From: Cacconaster sp964598495 | Lineage (GTDB): Bacteria; Bacteroidota; Bacteroidia; Bacteroidales; UBA932 | Direction of reading: 5' to 3' | Assembly (NCBI GenBank): GCA_964598495.1 | Contig: CAZRBY010000008.1 | Span: forward strand, 1-63,496 | DNA length: 63,496 nucleotides | In this document: piece by piece, positions 50,341-59,398 of the stretch | Numbering within the stretch: the first letter of the stretch is position 1 | Layout: every line of letters starts with the position of its first letter | The notes under the pieces: generated by a model | What the model was told of the DNA's origin: nothing | Database searches by the model: none | Seen by the model: the letters and a program-made list of their open reading frames with translations, nothing else | Made by a program: the position numbers and the translations under genes

Positions 50341-53160
50341 ATGGGCGGAGGCACCGACCATATTGAAATTACCGGTGCGAGGGTCCACAACCTCAAGAAC
50401 ATCGATCTGTCAATTCCGCGCGACCGCCTTGTCGTGGTGACAGGACTCTCCGGCAGTGGTAAATCCTCTCTTGCATTTGACACCATCTATGCGGAAGGAC
50501 AGCGTCGCTATATGGAGACCCTTTCCGCTTATGCGCGACAATTTATCGGTATACTTGAGAGGCCTGAAGTGGAGGACATTAAAGGGCTGAGCCCCATAAT
50601 TGCAATTGAGCAGAAGACTACAGGCCGCAACCCGCGTTCGACAGTCGGTACCATAACCGAAATATATGACTTTTTCCGCCTCTTTTATGCCCGCGCAGCG
50701 GATGCATTTTCGCCGGAGAGCGGCAAAAAGATGATCCGCTATACGGACGAACAGATTACAGATCTTATCATAGAAAATCACAAGGAAGAGAGAATCCTGC
50801 TATTGGCCCCCCTTGTAAAGGGACGCAAAGGTCACTACAAGGAGCTCTTTGAGCAACTCGTCCGCAAAGGATACAGCCAGGTGCGCATTGATGGAGATAT
50901 CAAATGGCTCTCCGATGTCAAGCCACTCGATCGATACAAAGTGCATTTTGTGGAACTGGTGGTGGACAAACTCATTCCTCGTGAAGAGGAGCGCAAGCGC
51001 ATCAGGGAATCGGTGCTCACGGCGCTACATCAGGGCAAGGGCTCACTGGCAATTGTCAGATTGGAAGATGATTCCATAAAGCACCTGAGCCGTCACCTGA
51101 TATGCCCCGAGAGCGGACTCTCTTTTGCAACTCCTGCTCCCCACACATTCTCGTTCAATTCTCCGCAGGGTGCCTGCCCTCATTGTAAGGGTTTGGGCAC
51201 TATCGCTACCATCGATATCAGCAAGATAATTCCGGATCTCTCTAAATCCATTGCGGGTGGGGGTATTGAGAGCATAGGAACCCTGAGAGACAATACTACC
51301 TTCAGATATTTGGAGGCAATTGCTTCAAAATATGGTTTTTCGCTGCATGACCCTATCAGCACAATTTCGGAAGATGCTCTAAATCTCATTCTTTACGGCT
51401 CAGATGAACTCCTTAGGATAGGCATAGGCTCAAATATGGAAATGGCCTCGTTTCAGGGAGTGATAGCGCTGATTTACCATAACGATGAAGAGAGTGATCG
51501 GGTTTGGGATAAGAAAGAACTCTTTGTAGATGAAATGGTTTGTCCGGTGTGTAACGGAACGCGACTCAAGAGCGAGTCACTCTGCTTTCGCATCGATGGC
51601 AAAAATATAGCAGAAGTGACTGCAATGGAGATTGATGCTCTCTATGAATGGGTGTGCGAACTATATCTCAAACTCTCTTCGAGGCAACTTCTCATAGCTG
51701 AAGACATTCTAAAGGAGTTAAAAGACAGAATTGGCTTTCTAAGGGAAGTAGGACTTGACTATCTTTCCCTTGACCGCACTACACGCTCACTCAGCGGAGG
51801 TGAAAGTCAGCGCATCCGGCTGGCTACTCAAATAGGTTCCAAACTCGTCAATGTACTATACATCCTCGATGAGCCCAGCATCGGTCTTCATCAGAGGGAC
51901 AATCTCAAGCTAATCAACTCCCTAAAGGCACTTCGCGATGAAGGTAACTCGGTAATGGTTGTGGAGCATGACCAACAAATGATGGAAAATGCAGATTGGC
52001 TGATAGACTTAGGTCCCGGTGCAGGAGAAAAAGGTGGAGAACTCTTATATAACGGCCGCCCTGAAGATATCGCCTCCGGCAGTCGTCAAAGCCTTACAAT
52101 AGACTATCTGCTTGGACGCAAATCCATAGATGTCCCCTCAATTCGCTACAGAGGCAATGGAAAACGGATAACTCTCGATGGAGCTAGCGGCAATAATCTC
52201 AAAAATGTCACTCTAAACCTCCCGCTAGGTCTCTTTGTGGGCATCAGCGGAGTCAGCGGTAGCGGCAAATCCTCGCTTATCAACGAGACTCTTATGCCGA
52301 TTCTCTGCCGTCATTTCTATAGAGCCAAATATAAAGTGCTACCTTACAAATCGATCAGCGGAATCGAAAACATCGACAAAATTATCGAGATCGATCAGGC
52401 TCCCATAGGACGCTCACCGCGCAGCAATCCTGCTACCTATACAAATGTGTTTACTGACATAAGAAGGCTCTTCGGTGAGACTCCGGATGCGAAAATCAGG
52501 GGGTTCAAGTCCAACAGATTCTCTTTTAATGTCAAGGGAGGTCGTTGCGAGGTTTGCAAAGGAGCAGGAGTACAGGTGATAGAGATGAACTTTTTGCCCC
52601 CGGCTTATGTTACCTGCAAGGAGTGCAATGGACTTCGTTACAAGCCGGATACACTTGCTGTCAAATACAAGGGCAAGAGTATCAACGATGTCCTCAATAT
52701 GACCATTTCTCAAGCTTATGATTTTTTTGAAGCGATACCTGCCATTTCACAAAGGCTTCGCACACTCAAAGAGGTAGGGCTCGGGTACCTTAAACTCGGA
52801 CAACAGAGCACCACTCTCAGCGGCGGAGAGAGCCAACGTCTCAAACTCTCGGCCGAACTTGCACGCAGAGATACAGGCAATACCCTTTATATTCTCGACG
52901 AGCCAACGACAGGACTTCATTTTGAGGATATAAAAGTGCTTCTCAAGGTACTTCGGCGTCTGGTGGATCAAGGAAATACGGTTGTTATCATCGAGCATAA
53001 TCTGGATGTACTCAAATCAGTCGACTATCTGATAGATCTCGGTCCGGAAGGAGGCAAGGCGGGAGGTCAGATTATTGCTGAGGGCACTCCGGAGCAGGTA
53101 GCTGCTTGTGCTGCCTCCTATACGGGTGGTTTTCTTCGTAAAGTCCTTGGAGTGAAATAA
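50341..53160 (+). CDS. uvrA: Excinuclease ABC subunit A
   Basis: UvrA is the damage-recognition ATPase of nucleotide excision repair, acting with UvrB and UvrC. The 939 residues match. There are two ABC cassettes, with Walker A GLSGSGKSS near residue 35 and GVSGSGKSS near 638. Signature motifs are LSGGESQRIRLATQIGS and LSGGESQRLKLSAELAR. Zinc fingers CPHCKGLG and CEVCKGAGV...CKECNG are intact. The start is ATG. It is convergent with the EnvC-like gene, with no space for a terminator. Confidence 0.97.
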   Translation: MGGGTDHIEITGARVHNLKNIDLSIPRDRLVVVTGLSGSGKSSLAFDTIYAEGQRRYMETLSAYARQFIGILERPEVEDIKGLSPIIAIEQKTTGRNPRSTVGTITEIYDFFRLFYARAADAFSPESGKKMIRYTDEQITDLIIENHKEERILLLAPLVKGRKGHYKELFEQLVRKGYSQVRIDGDIKWLSDVKPLDRYKVHFVELVVDKLIPREEERKRIRESVLTALHQGKGSLAIVRLEDDSIKHLSRHLICPESGLSFATPAPHTFSFNSPQGACPHCKGLGTIATIDISKIIPDLSKSIAGGGIESIGTLRDNTTFRYLEAIASKYGFSLHDPISTISEDALNLILYGSDELLRIGIGSNMEMASFQGVIALIYHNDEESDRVWDKKELFVDEMVCPVCNGTRLKSESLCFRIDGKNIAEVTAMEIDALYEWVCELYLKLSSRQLLIAEDILKELKDRIGFLREVGLDYLSLDRTTRSLSGGESQRIRLATQIGSKLVNVLYILDEPSIGLHQRDNLKLINSLKALRDEGNSVMVVEHDQQMMENADWLIDLGPGAGEKGGELLYNGRPEDIASGSRQSLTIDYLLGRKSIDVPSIRYRGNGKRITLDGASGNNLKNVTLNLPLGLFVGISGVSGSGKSSLINETLMPILCRHFYRAKYKVLPYKSISGIENIDKIIEIDQAPIGRSPRSNPATYTNVFTDIRRLFGETPDAKIRGFKSNRFSFNVKGGRCEVCKGAGVQVIEMNFLPPAYVTCKECNGLRYKPDTLAVKYKGKSINDVLNMTISQAYDFFEAIPAISQRLRTLKEVGLGYLKLGQQSTTLSGGESQRLKLSAELARRDTGNTLYILDEPTTGLHFEDIKVLLKVLRRLVDQGNTVVIIEHNLDVLKSVDYLIDLGPEGGKAGGQIIAEGTPEQVAACAASYTGGFLRKVLGVK

Positions 53161-53167
53161 TCCTTAA

Positions 53168-54337
53168 TCAACGTGGCCTTAACCATACTGCAGGATTCTG
53201 CTTTGTGGTTCCCTTCCATATCTGAAAATGAAGTTCAGACGTGTTGCCCTCTTCGTTAAGGATGCCGATCGGCTCTCCCGTAGCTACCTTGTCGCCGGTT
53301 TTGACATTAACCTTTTTCAGTTTGCAATAGAATGTAAAATAGGTGCCGTGCTGGATGAGAACGCATTGGTTATAGCCGGGCATCATTATAATCTGCTTGA
53401 CAACTCCGTCAAACACGCAGAGCACTTCCGCATTCTTTGAAGTGGATATGTCAATGCCGTTATTTTCCGGCAGTTTGAGATTCTTATAGACGGGATGGTA
53501 ATGAACACCATATTTTCCAATTACTACTCCTTTGGCTACGGGCCATGGGAGTTTGCCCTTGTTTTGCTCAAACATCCCTGAAAGAGTGTAGTCAATAGGG
53601 GTTTTCTCCTTTTGTTGAGCCTTGAGGGCCTGGCTGAGAATACTCTCTATCTCGCGGTTGAGTTTTTCCACCTGCTGGCGTTTTTTCTCCAGTTCGCGCA
53701 TTTGTTGTTTGCGACTTTTGGCAAGGTTGTCGGCCACCTGACGGCTCATGGTCTCTTCGCGGAGAAGTTCTTTGTACTCCTGTTCACGTTCGGCACGGGT
53801 AGCCTCTGCTTTCTTTTTCATATTCTCGAGTTCCCTCTTCTCGAGTTCAAGCTGTGCCTGCTTTTCTTTAATTTTAACTCCCTGAGCGTTTACTACATCG
53901 GAGAGATTTTTCAGGTAAGAGAACCTGCGGTAGCCTTGTCCGATGCTTTCGCTGGCAAAGAGGTACATGAACCACACTTTTGTGTCACGGTTTTTATAGG
54001 TATTGCGTACAAGGCGGGCATAGTAACTTTCTAGAGTGTCGATTTCACGCTGAAGGGTTTGGATGGATTGATTTTTAGCATTTATGCTGCGACCAATCTC
54101 TGCGATTTCCTTGTCGATGCCTTCTATGATGATTTTACGATTGGATATTTTTTTGCTTATGAGGGTGAGTTCCAGAGTACTGGCTTTCTCCTTCGAAAGA
54201 ATCTCCTTGAGTTGCTTGTTGATAAACTCAATCTCCTCCTCAAGCTGCTTTTTCTGCTCAGTCTGGCGTGAGGTATCCTGCGCAGAGGAACCCAGACAGG
54301 TGAGCAGCATTGCAAGTATGAGCAGGATGCGTTTCAT
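53168..54337 (-). CDS. EnvC-like murein hydrolase activator (degenerate LytM)
   Basis: This 389-residue protein has a signal peptide (GSSAQ), a long coiled coil (about 22-245) and a C-terminal M23/LytM fold (about 270-385). The metal-site residues of active LytM are lost: the HxxxD position reads NNGIDI, the YAHL His is replaced in FYCKL, and the HLH motif reads SELHFQI. This fits EnvC, which does not cut murein but activates amidases at the division site. It lies two bases after the TPR gene. Confidence 0.88.
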   Translation of the reverse strand: MKRILLILAMLLTCLGSSAQDTSRQTEQKKQLEEEIEFINKQLKEILSKEKASTLELTLISKKISNRKIIIEGIDKEIAEIGRSINAKNQSIQTLQREIDTLESYYARLVRNTYKNRDTKVWFMYLFASESIGQGYRRFSYLKNLSDVVNAQGVKIKEKQAQLELEKRELENMKKKAEATRAEREQEYKELLREETMSRQVADNLAKSRKQQMRELEKKRQQVEKLNREIESILSQALKAQQKEKTPIDYTLSGMFEQNKGKLPWPVAKGVVIGKYGVHYHPVYKNLKLPENNGIDISTSKNAEVLCVFDGVVKQIIMMPGYNQCVLIQHGTYFTFYCKLKKVNVKTGDKVATGEPIGILNEEGNTSELHFQIWKGTTKQNPAVWLRPR

Positions 54338-54339
54338 GG

Positions 54340-56013
54340 TTATCTCCCGATTTCAGCCTTTTTAGCCTTGATTTTCTCCTCAATTCCAAGGGTCTCATCG
54401 AGTGCTTTTGCCTGATTCCAGTAGACGAAGGCCAGATCATACTCTTTTAGTTCAAAGAGCACATCACCGTAATGGTCTAGGATTACTGCATTCTCCTTAC
54501 CGCCATAGAGCATAGCGTGTTTGAATACCGCTTTGGCCTCAATATTCTGTCCCAGCAGGTGTAAAATCCAAGCGTAGGTGTCGAGATAAGTCGGGTTATC
54601 CGGTTCTTGCTTTATGGTAATCTCACTCATCGCCTTGGCCTTTTTTAGATTTTTGCCCTCTTGCGAGAGATAATATGCGTAATTGTTTAGAGTTGGCGCA
54701 TAATTTGGGTTTGCCTTGAGCACCTTTTTGTAGTGCTTGTAGGCACTTTTGCTATCCCCCTTCTGGTGATGGAGATCGCCCAACATTGAGTTGGAAAAGA
54801 CAATTGTCGCACTATCTTTCGGTGCGGAGGCAGCGATAAGTTCAAAATCTCTGATGGCTGAGTTATAATCTTCCTTCAAGCTGTAGGCTATGCCCCGAAG
54901 TTGGACTATGTCAAAATTGTAACCGAAACGCTCGATGATGCGATCACATGCAGGTATCAGTTCGTCCCACAATTTCTGGTAGTAGAGCATCATAAGATAC
55001 TGTAAGGCAGCCTCGGGATTGTCCGGATGATTTTCGGCATTCTGCCTCATCAGTTCGATCGCATAGTGGGTTTTATCCATTCTGTAGAAAAATACTCCTG
55101 CCATCGTGGTTATGTCCTCATCTTTCGGATGTGTGGTATATGCGTCGAGTACCATTTGTTCCGTCTCCTCCGGAAATGCAATGACAAATTGTGAGGTCTC
55201 GGTCAGCTTGTTGAGGTAATCGGATTTCAAGCGGGGAGAAATTGCCGGATCTTTCATGAAAACGCCCATATCTTCAAAATAACGCTCATATTGCCTTAGT
55301 GCCTGAAAAACATGTGCGCGACCATAATATGCCGGAGAATACCCTTGGTCAATATCGAGAGCCTGGTTGTAATAGAAGAGCGAAAGAGAGTCGTTGTAGA
55401 GCGAAGCGTAGCGGTCACCGAGCATTGTAGCCATTCTCGGACTTTGGCAATCCTGATAATAACTCTCAAGATAGTCGTAAAGTTGTTTGTCAGTATAAGT
55501 GCCCTGTTTGCTCATCAGGTCCATTCTTGTCAGGCCTATCATCTCATTTTTGCCAATCTTGCCTTCTATTTTGTCGAGCGTGGCAAGAGCCTTTGTGATA
55601 TCGTTCTGGTTGAGATATGCATTGATGGCTGTAAAATAGAGTTCGCTCTTTCTGGGAAAGGCCTCAATCAGCTCTTCAAGCAGCAGAGTTGTCAGTTCCA
55701 TCCTCTCCGTTTCAGCATAGAAAAGGGCAAGGGAATATTTGTACCAATAGTTATTTGGGTCAATGGCGAGAGCCTTCTTGAATTCCTCTTCCGCTTTGGC
55801 GTGATTATTCTCGTTTGCCGAATAGATCATCGCCAGATAGAAGTGAGCGGCATCATTATTGGGATTTGCCTTTATCTCGTTTATGAAAAGTGAATGAGCC
55901 TCGGCTATTTCCCCTTGCTGGTAGGCTTGTAAGGCATCAAGATAGGTGTGTGACTGTGCTGCGCACAGCAGTGGGGCGGTGATTACCGCAAGTAACAGCA
56001 GAATTTTTTTCAT
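54340..56013 (-). CDS. Periplasmic TPR-repeat protein
   Basis: This 557-residue protein has a signal peptide (LLCAAQ) and at least ten TPR-like units. Clear examples are AEEEFKKALAIDPNNYWYKYSLALFY, SAYKHYKKVLKANPNYAPTLNNYAYYL and KAKAMSEITIKQEPDNPTYLDTYAW. It is a protein-interaction scaffold. The frame extends four codons upstream to TTG, but the ATG at 56013 begins a good signal peptide. It is co-transcribed with the EnvC-like gene, so a link to cell-wall division machinery is plausible. Confidence 0.82.
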   Translation of the reverse strand: MKKILLLLAVITAPLLCAAQSHTYLDALQAYQQGEIAEAHSLFINEIKANPNNDAAHFYLAMIYSANENNHAKAEEEFKKALAIDPNNYWYKYSLALFYAETERMELTTLLLEELIEAFPRKSELYFTAINAYLNQNDITKALATLDKIEGKIGKNEMIGLTRMDLMSKQGTYTDKQLYDYLESYYQDCQSPRMATMLGDRYASLYNDSLSLFYYNQALDIDQGYSPAYYGRAHVFQALRQYERYFEDMGVFMKDPAISPRLKSDYLNKLTETSQFVIAFPEETEQMVLDAYTTHPKDEDITTMAGVFFYRMDKTHYAIELMRQNAENHPDNPEAALQYLMMLYYQKLWDELIPACDRIIERFGYNFDIVQLRGIAYSLKEDYNSAIRDFELIAASAPKDSATIVFSNSMLGDLHHQKGDSKSAYKHYKKVLKANPNYAPTLNNYAYYLSQEGKNLKKAKAMSEITIKQEPDNPTYLDTYAWILHLLGQNIEAKAVFKHAMLYGGKENAVILDHYGDVLFELKEYDLAFVYWNQAKALDETLGIEEKIKAKKAEIGR

Positions 56014-56118
56014 CTTTCTCAACAATCCTTTATATTTATATAATATGCAAAATTAAGTATAAATGTTCAAACAAAAATCACTCCAAAAATATTTTGCACC
56101 CGATGCAACATTTTGTGC

Positions 56119-56126
56119 TATTTTTG
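56119..56126 (+). promoter_or_regulatory. -7 element of the ECF sigma factor gene
   Basis: TATTTTTG lies 10 bases before the ATG at 56137. A TTTG at 56093-56096 has a 22-bp spacer, slightly long. The leader would be very short. Confidence 0.5.
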
Positions 56127-56136
56127 CATCTATATA

Positions 56137-56706
56137 ATGAAACAGTCAATGAAAAAGCAGTCGGCTTTAACTGATACTGATTTAAATGATCTCATCCAGA
56201 GGTGTTTGAAGAGGGACGTCGTAGCTCAGAAACGCTTGTACGATGCCTACGCACCAAAGATGCTGGCTTTGTGTATCAGGTATATGGGCGATCGCGAAGC
56301 GGGGATGGATGTCTTGCAGGACGGATTTGTGGCAGTTTTTTTTAAACTCCGTTCCTACAAGGGTGAGGGTTCTTTTGAAGGTTGGATGAGGAAGATTTTT
56401 GTCAATGAAGCATTGATGGTACTTCGCAAAAACGACGCCCTTCGTTATGCAGACAAGATTGACACCATTCCTGCGGCATTTATGATGCAAAGTAATGACG
56501 ATGCCGTTTCCAGGATTGGAGCAAAAGAGCTTACCGCACTGATTGAAAGTATGCCTCCGGGGTACCGTGCGGTTTTCAATCTCACCATTGACGGTTTCCA
56601 GCACGACGAGATCGCCCGAATGCTGGGCATATCTTCAGCATCATCGAGGTCGCAACTCTCAAGAGCCAGAGAATGGCTGCAGAAAAGAATTGAAGAATTG
56701 TATTGA
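56137..56706 (+). CDS. ECF-type RNA polymerase sigma factor
   Basis: This 189-residue sigma-70 family protein has region 2 (about 20-85, VAQKRLYDAYAPKMLALCIRYM and DVLQDGFVAVFFKLRSYKGEGSFEGWMRKI) and region 4 (about 125-185, GYRAVFNLTIDGFQHDEIARMLGISSASSRSQLSRAREWL). The N-terminal region is short, as in extracytoplasmic-function sigma factors. The upstream TTG extension was rejected; ATG 56149 is a possible alternative. The next gene starts immediately after its stop and likely encodes its anti-sigma partner. Confidence 0.93.
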   Translation: MKQSMKKQSALTDTDLNDLIQRCLKRDVVAQKRLYDAYAPKMLALCIRYMGDREAGMDVLQDGFVAVFFKLRSYKGEGSFEGWMRKIFVNEALMVLRKNDALRYADKIDTIPAAFMMQSNDDAVSRIGAKELTALIESMPPGYRAVFNLTIDGFQHDEIARMLGISSASSRSQLSRAREWLQKRIEELY

Positions 56707-57921
56707 ATGAACGAAAAAGATCTATACGAACTTTTGCAGGAAAAGCTTGATGCCAGCATTGAGATGCCTGATGCATCCATTTGGGAGGGTATCCGCAGCA
56801 AAATGGCACGACGTCACAGAATGATGGTGGTGCGTCGCGTTTCGTTCATTTCGGTCGCAGCCGCTGCGGTACTTGCTGCCGGATTGTTTATATTTAGGGA
56901 AGACGAGATTTCTACATTGCCTTCTACCCCTCCCGTTATGGCGGAGAGTGTTCTCCCCGAAACGGAGACTCAAGTTGACCGGGAAGTTAAGCCTATGGCT
57001 GAACAAATTGCCGGTCTTACCTCTTCAGGCGTAGTGGCTCAGCAGGCAAAGCCCGTTTCCCGTCCCATAACACCCACCCTAGATAAACTTACAGAGAGTC
57101 CGTCATCGACAGCTGACAAGGTTGTTGAGGAGAAAGTCGTTGCAGATATCGTTGTATCAGACGATGGTGTAGTGGCAGAGCAGGTAGTTATACAAGACAA
57201 TAAGCCTGCTACAGATCCTTCAATCCGTGAATGGGACGAGAAGGATCTCGACGCTATTATCGGTAAAGAAGAAGCCGTTCACAGCAGATCCAAAAAGAAC
57301 ACATCATTACTCGCTATATCTTCCAATATTTCACAAGTCGCATCAAAGGATGGCATAATTGCTGACCTTGGGCCGAAATATGCTCCGTCGGAATTAGGTA
57401 CCGATTTTGAGTCCCATAATATTATCCCCTTTGATGATGAGCCGCAGTTTGACATACCGCTGTCGTTCAGTCTCCAGTTTAAACAAGCCATAGTGCCGAG
57501 ATTATACATCGGTACAGGTCTTGTTTATACTTATCTTCATTCGCAGTACATCGCTATGATAAACATGGAGCGACAGCCCAATGTCTCCAGCCAGCTTCAT
57601 TACCTCGGCATTCCACTCAATCTCTCTTACAATTTTGTCGATCGTCCAAGGTTTGACGCATTTGTATCAGCGGGCGGTATGGTTGACAAGTGTATAATGA
57701 GGCGTTATGTCTATGGCAGCACGGATAGACGTGAAAAAGTTGACGGTGTACAGTGGTCGGTAAATGTTGGTCTGGGTGTGGAATACTGGTTTGTACAACA
57801 TGTAGGCATCGCCTTCAAACCGTCGGTGGCCTACTATTTCGACAACGACCAGCCACTCAGCATTCGCACTAACCAGCCGATACAGTTCAATCTTGAGTTG
57901 GGTTTGAGATTCAGGATGTAG
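56707..57921 (+). CDS. Anti-sigma-like protein fused to a C-terminal beta-barrel domain
   Basis: This 404-residue protein has three parts. A cytoplasmic N terminus (1-44) is followed by a single membrane helix (about 45-63) with basic residues before it, the usual anti-sigma layout. A long Val/Pro/Ser-rich linker (about 64-230) follows. The C-terminal domain (about 235-404) has the alternating strands of a PorT-like outer membrane barrel ending in an aromatic (FNLELGLRFRM). It abuts the sigma gene with no gap. One polypeptide would thus touch inner and outer membranes. A strong terminator follows. Confidence 0.75.
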   Translation: MNEKDLYELLQEKLDASIEMPDASIWEGIRSKMARRHRMMVVRRVSFISVAAAAVLAAGLFIFREDEISTLPSTPPVMAESVLPETETQVDREVKPMAEQIAGLTSSGVVAQQAKPVSRPITPTLDKLTESPSSTADKVVEEKVVADIVVSDDGVVAEQVVIQDNKPATDPSIREWDEKDLDAIIGKEEAVHSRSKKNTSLLAISSNISQVASKDGIIADLGPKYAPSELGTDFESHNIIPFDDEPQFDIPLSFSLQFKQAIVPRLYIGTGLVYTYLHSQYIAMINMERQPNVSSQLHYLGIPLNLSYNFVDRPRFDAFVSAGGMVDKCIMRRYVYGSTDRREKVDGVQWSVNVGLGVEYWFVQHVGIAFKPSVAYYFDNDQPLSIRTNQPIQFNLELGLRFRM

Positions 57922-57936
57922 CGTAATATTCCATAC

Positions 57937-57980
57937 ATAAAATAGAAAAACAACCCAAAGGGGTTGTTTTTCTATTTTAT
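57937..57980. terminator. Bidirectional Rho-independent terminator
   Basis: A perfect 20-bp stem has arms 57937-57956 and 57961-57980. The core is ACAACCC pairing with GGGTTGT around the loop AAAG, flanked by A-rich and T-rich arms. It works on either strand and lies between convergent genes. The plus-strand heptamer array begins at the very next base. Confidence 0.92.
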
Positions 57981-58036
57981 GAGTTATGAATTCCGAGTTC
58001 TGAGTTTCGAGTAAGGAGTAAGTTGTTAGTTGTCAG
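57981..58036 (+). repeat. Heptanucleotide array, plus-strand half
   Basis: Eight 7-bp units in register are mostly GAGTTNN (GAGTTAT, GAGTTCT, GAGTTTC, two GAGTAAG), the last two being TTGTTAG and TTGTCAG. The G/T-rich strand is the plus strand, the coding strand of the anti-sigma/barrel gene that ends upstream. Confidence 0.8.
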
Positions 58037-58069
58037 CTTCTGGTTTCGAATTCTCCTGAACTCCCCAAC

Positions 58070-58160
58070 ACTACACACTCCCCACTACATACTCCATACT
58101 ACACACTCCTCACTACATACTACACACTACACACTACAAACTACAAACTACATACTACAT
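58070..58160 (-). repeat. Heptanucleotide array, minus-strand half
   Basis: Thirteen perfect-register 7-bp units read NTGTAGT or a close variant on the minus strand (ACTACAN on the plus strand, with a few ACTCC variants). The array starts three bases after the TAA of the NamZ-like gene. Again the G/T-rich strand is the coding strand of the gene just ended. Confidence 0.92.
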
Positions 58161-58163
58161 AAA

Positions 58164-59378
58164 TTACTCTTCATACAGCAGATAGGGTTTTCTTTGCTCT
58201 TTAAATAAGGCGACATCTTCTGCCCACATTGCCTTAATCTCTTCGGCTGAAGCTCCGGACATTATCATTTTTCTGACATAGTCACGACCTATGAGCAGTT
58301 CAAAGAACGAACGGAAAAAGTGGGATTCAAGGTTGAGGTTGCGGTATGCATCTATGACATATTCGAGGTTGAGACCTGCAGCATTGATTTGATCAATTGA
58401 CGGCTTGGTACGAAGGTCTACTCCGAAGCACTCTCTGTCGAGTTGAGGAGGATTTTTTGCTCCATCCATGCTGCGAGGTGTAAAGGAATATTTGTATCCC
58501 TTCATATTGGGGTGACCATACATCTGGAATGCCTTGTCGGTACCACGTCCGAGACTTACGGGAGTGGCCTCGAAATAGCACATAGAGGGGTAGAGATATA
58601 TAGAACGCATATCAGGAAGGTTGGGTGAAGGTTTTACCGGAAGAGAATAGCGTGATTGGTGAGTGTAATTGTTGCATTTAATAACGCTAAGATCGCACTG
58701 GATGCCGTCCGGCAGCCATTTTTCGCCATTTATCATCAAACCAAGCTCACCAAATGTCATACCGTGTACAACGGGGATGGGCAGATAGCCTACTGTTGAT
58801 TTGTATTGCATATCGAGGATAGGGCCATCAACATAGAAACCAAGGGGATTGGGACGGTCCATAATGATCATCTTTTTGCCGTTTTTGGCGCAAGCCTCCA
58901 TTGCTTTTGTCATAGTGGTGATGTAGGTGTAGAAACGGCAGCCCACATCCTGAAGGTCAAATACCATTATGTCAATCTCATCCATTGTCTCCTGGGTGGG
59001 ATAGCCCCCTTTGCCGTCATAGAGCGAACGAATTGGTATTCCTGTCTTTTCGTCAACGGAACTGCTCACCAGTTCACCGGCATCGGCATTCCCTCTGAAA
59101 CCGTGTTCAGGCGAGAGGATGAGGACTACGTTTACTCCTCGAGAGAGGATTGTGTCAAGCAGATGAGTGCCGTTGGAGAGAATACCTGTCTGGTTGGAGA
59201 GCAGGCCTACCTTCTTTCCCTCAAGCAAAGGCAAATACTCGTCAAGCGACTCGGCTCCTACCATGATTTGCTCCTGAGGCACATCCGTGGCAGTTTCATC
59301 ATTCTGACTTTTTGGAGAGCATTGACAAAAAGATACTGCAAGCATAATTGCTGCAATGGAGAATATGAATCTTTTCAT
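58164..59378 (-). CDS. namZ: Exo-beta-N-acetylmuramidase NamZ-like (DUF1343)
   Basis: This 404-residue lipoprotein has a signal ending VSFCQC and a DUF1343 domain, now known as GH171 (NamZ). NamZ enzymes release N-acetylmuramic acid from the non-reducing end of peptidoglycan fragments. Family motifs are GLLSNQTGI near residue 59, LILSPEHGFRG near 88, MVFDLQDVGCRFYTYI near 138, MDRPNPLG near 175 and ATPVSLGRGTD near 270. It would act in the periplasm or at the cell surface in wall recycling. It is the last gene of the ComM-TsaE-NamZ series. Confidence 0.85.
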   Translation of the reverse strand: MKRFIFSIAAIMLAVSFCQCSPKSQNDETATDVPQEQIMVGAESLDEYLPLLEGKKVGLLSNQTGILSNGTHLLDTILSRGVNVVLILSPEHGFRGNADAGELVSSSVDEKTGIPIRSLYDGKGGYPTQETMDEIDIMVFDLQDVGCRFYTYITTMTKAMEACAKNGKKMIIMDRPNPLGFYVDGPILDMQYKSTVGYLPIPVVHGMTFGELGLMINGEKWLPDGIQCDLSVIKCNNYTHQSRYSLPVKPSPNLPDMRSIYLYPSMCYFEATPVSLGRGTDKAFQMYGHPNMKGYKYSFTPRSMDGAKNPPQLDRECFGVDLRTKPSIDQINAAGLNLEYVIDAYRNLNLESHFFRSFFELLIGRDYVRKMIMSGASAEEIKAMWAEDVALFKEQRKPYLLYEE

Positions 59379-59398
59379 AATAAATGGTATTTAAGTTT

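Noticed and set aside
58070..58160. Possible CRISPR array
   Set aside because: The repeats are 7 bp without spacers, and no cas genes are present.
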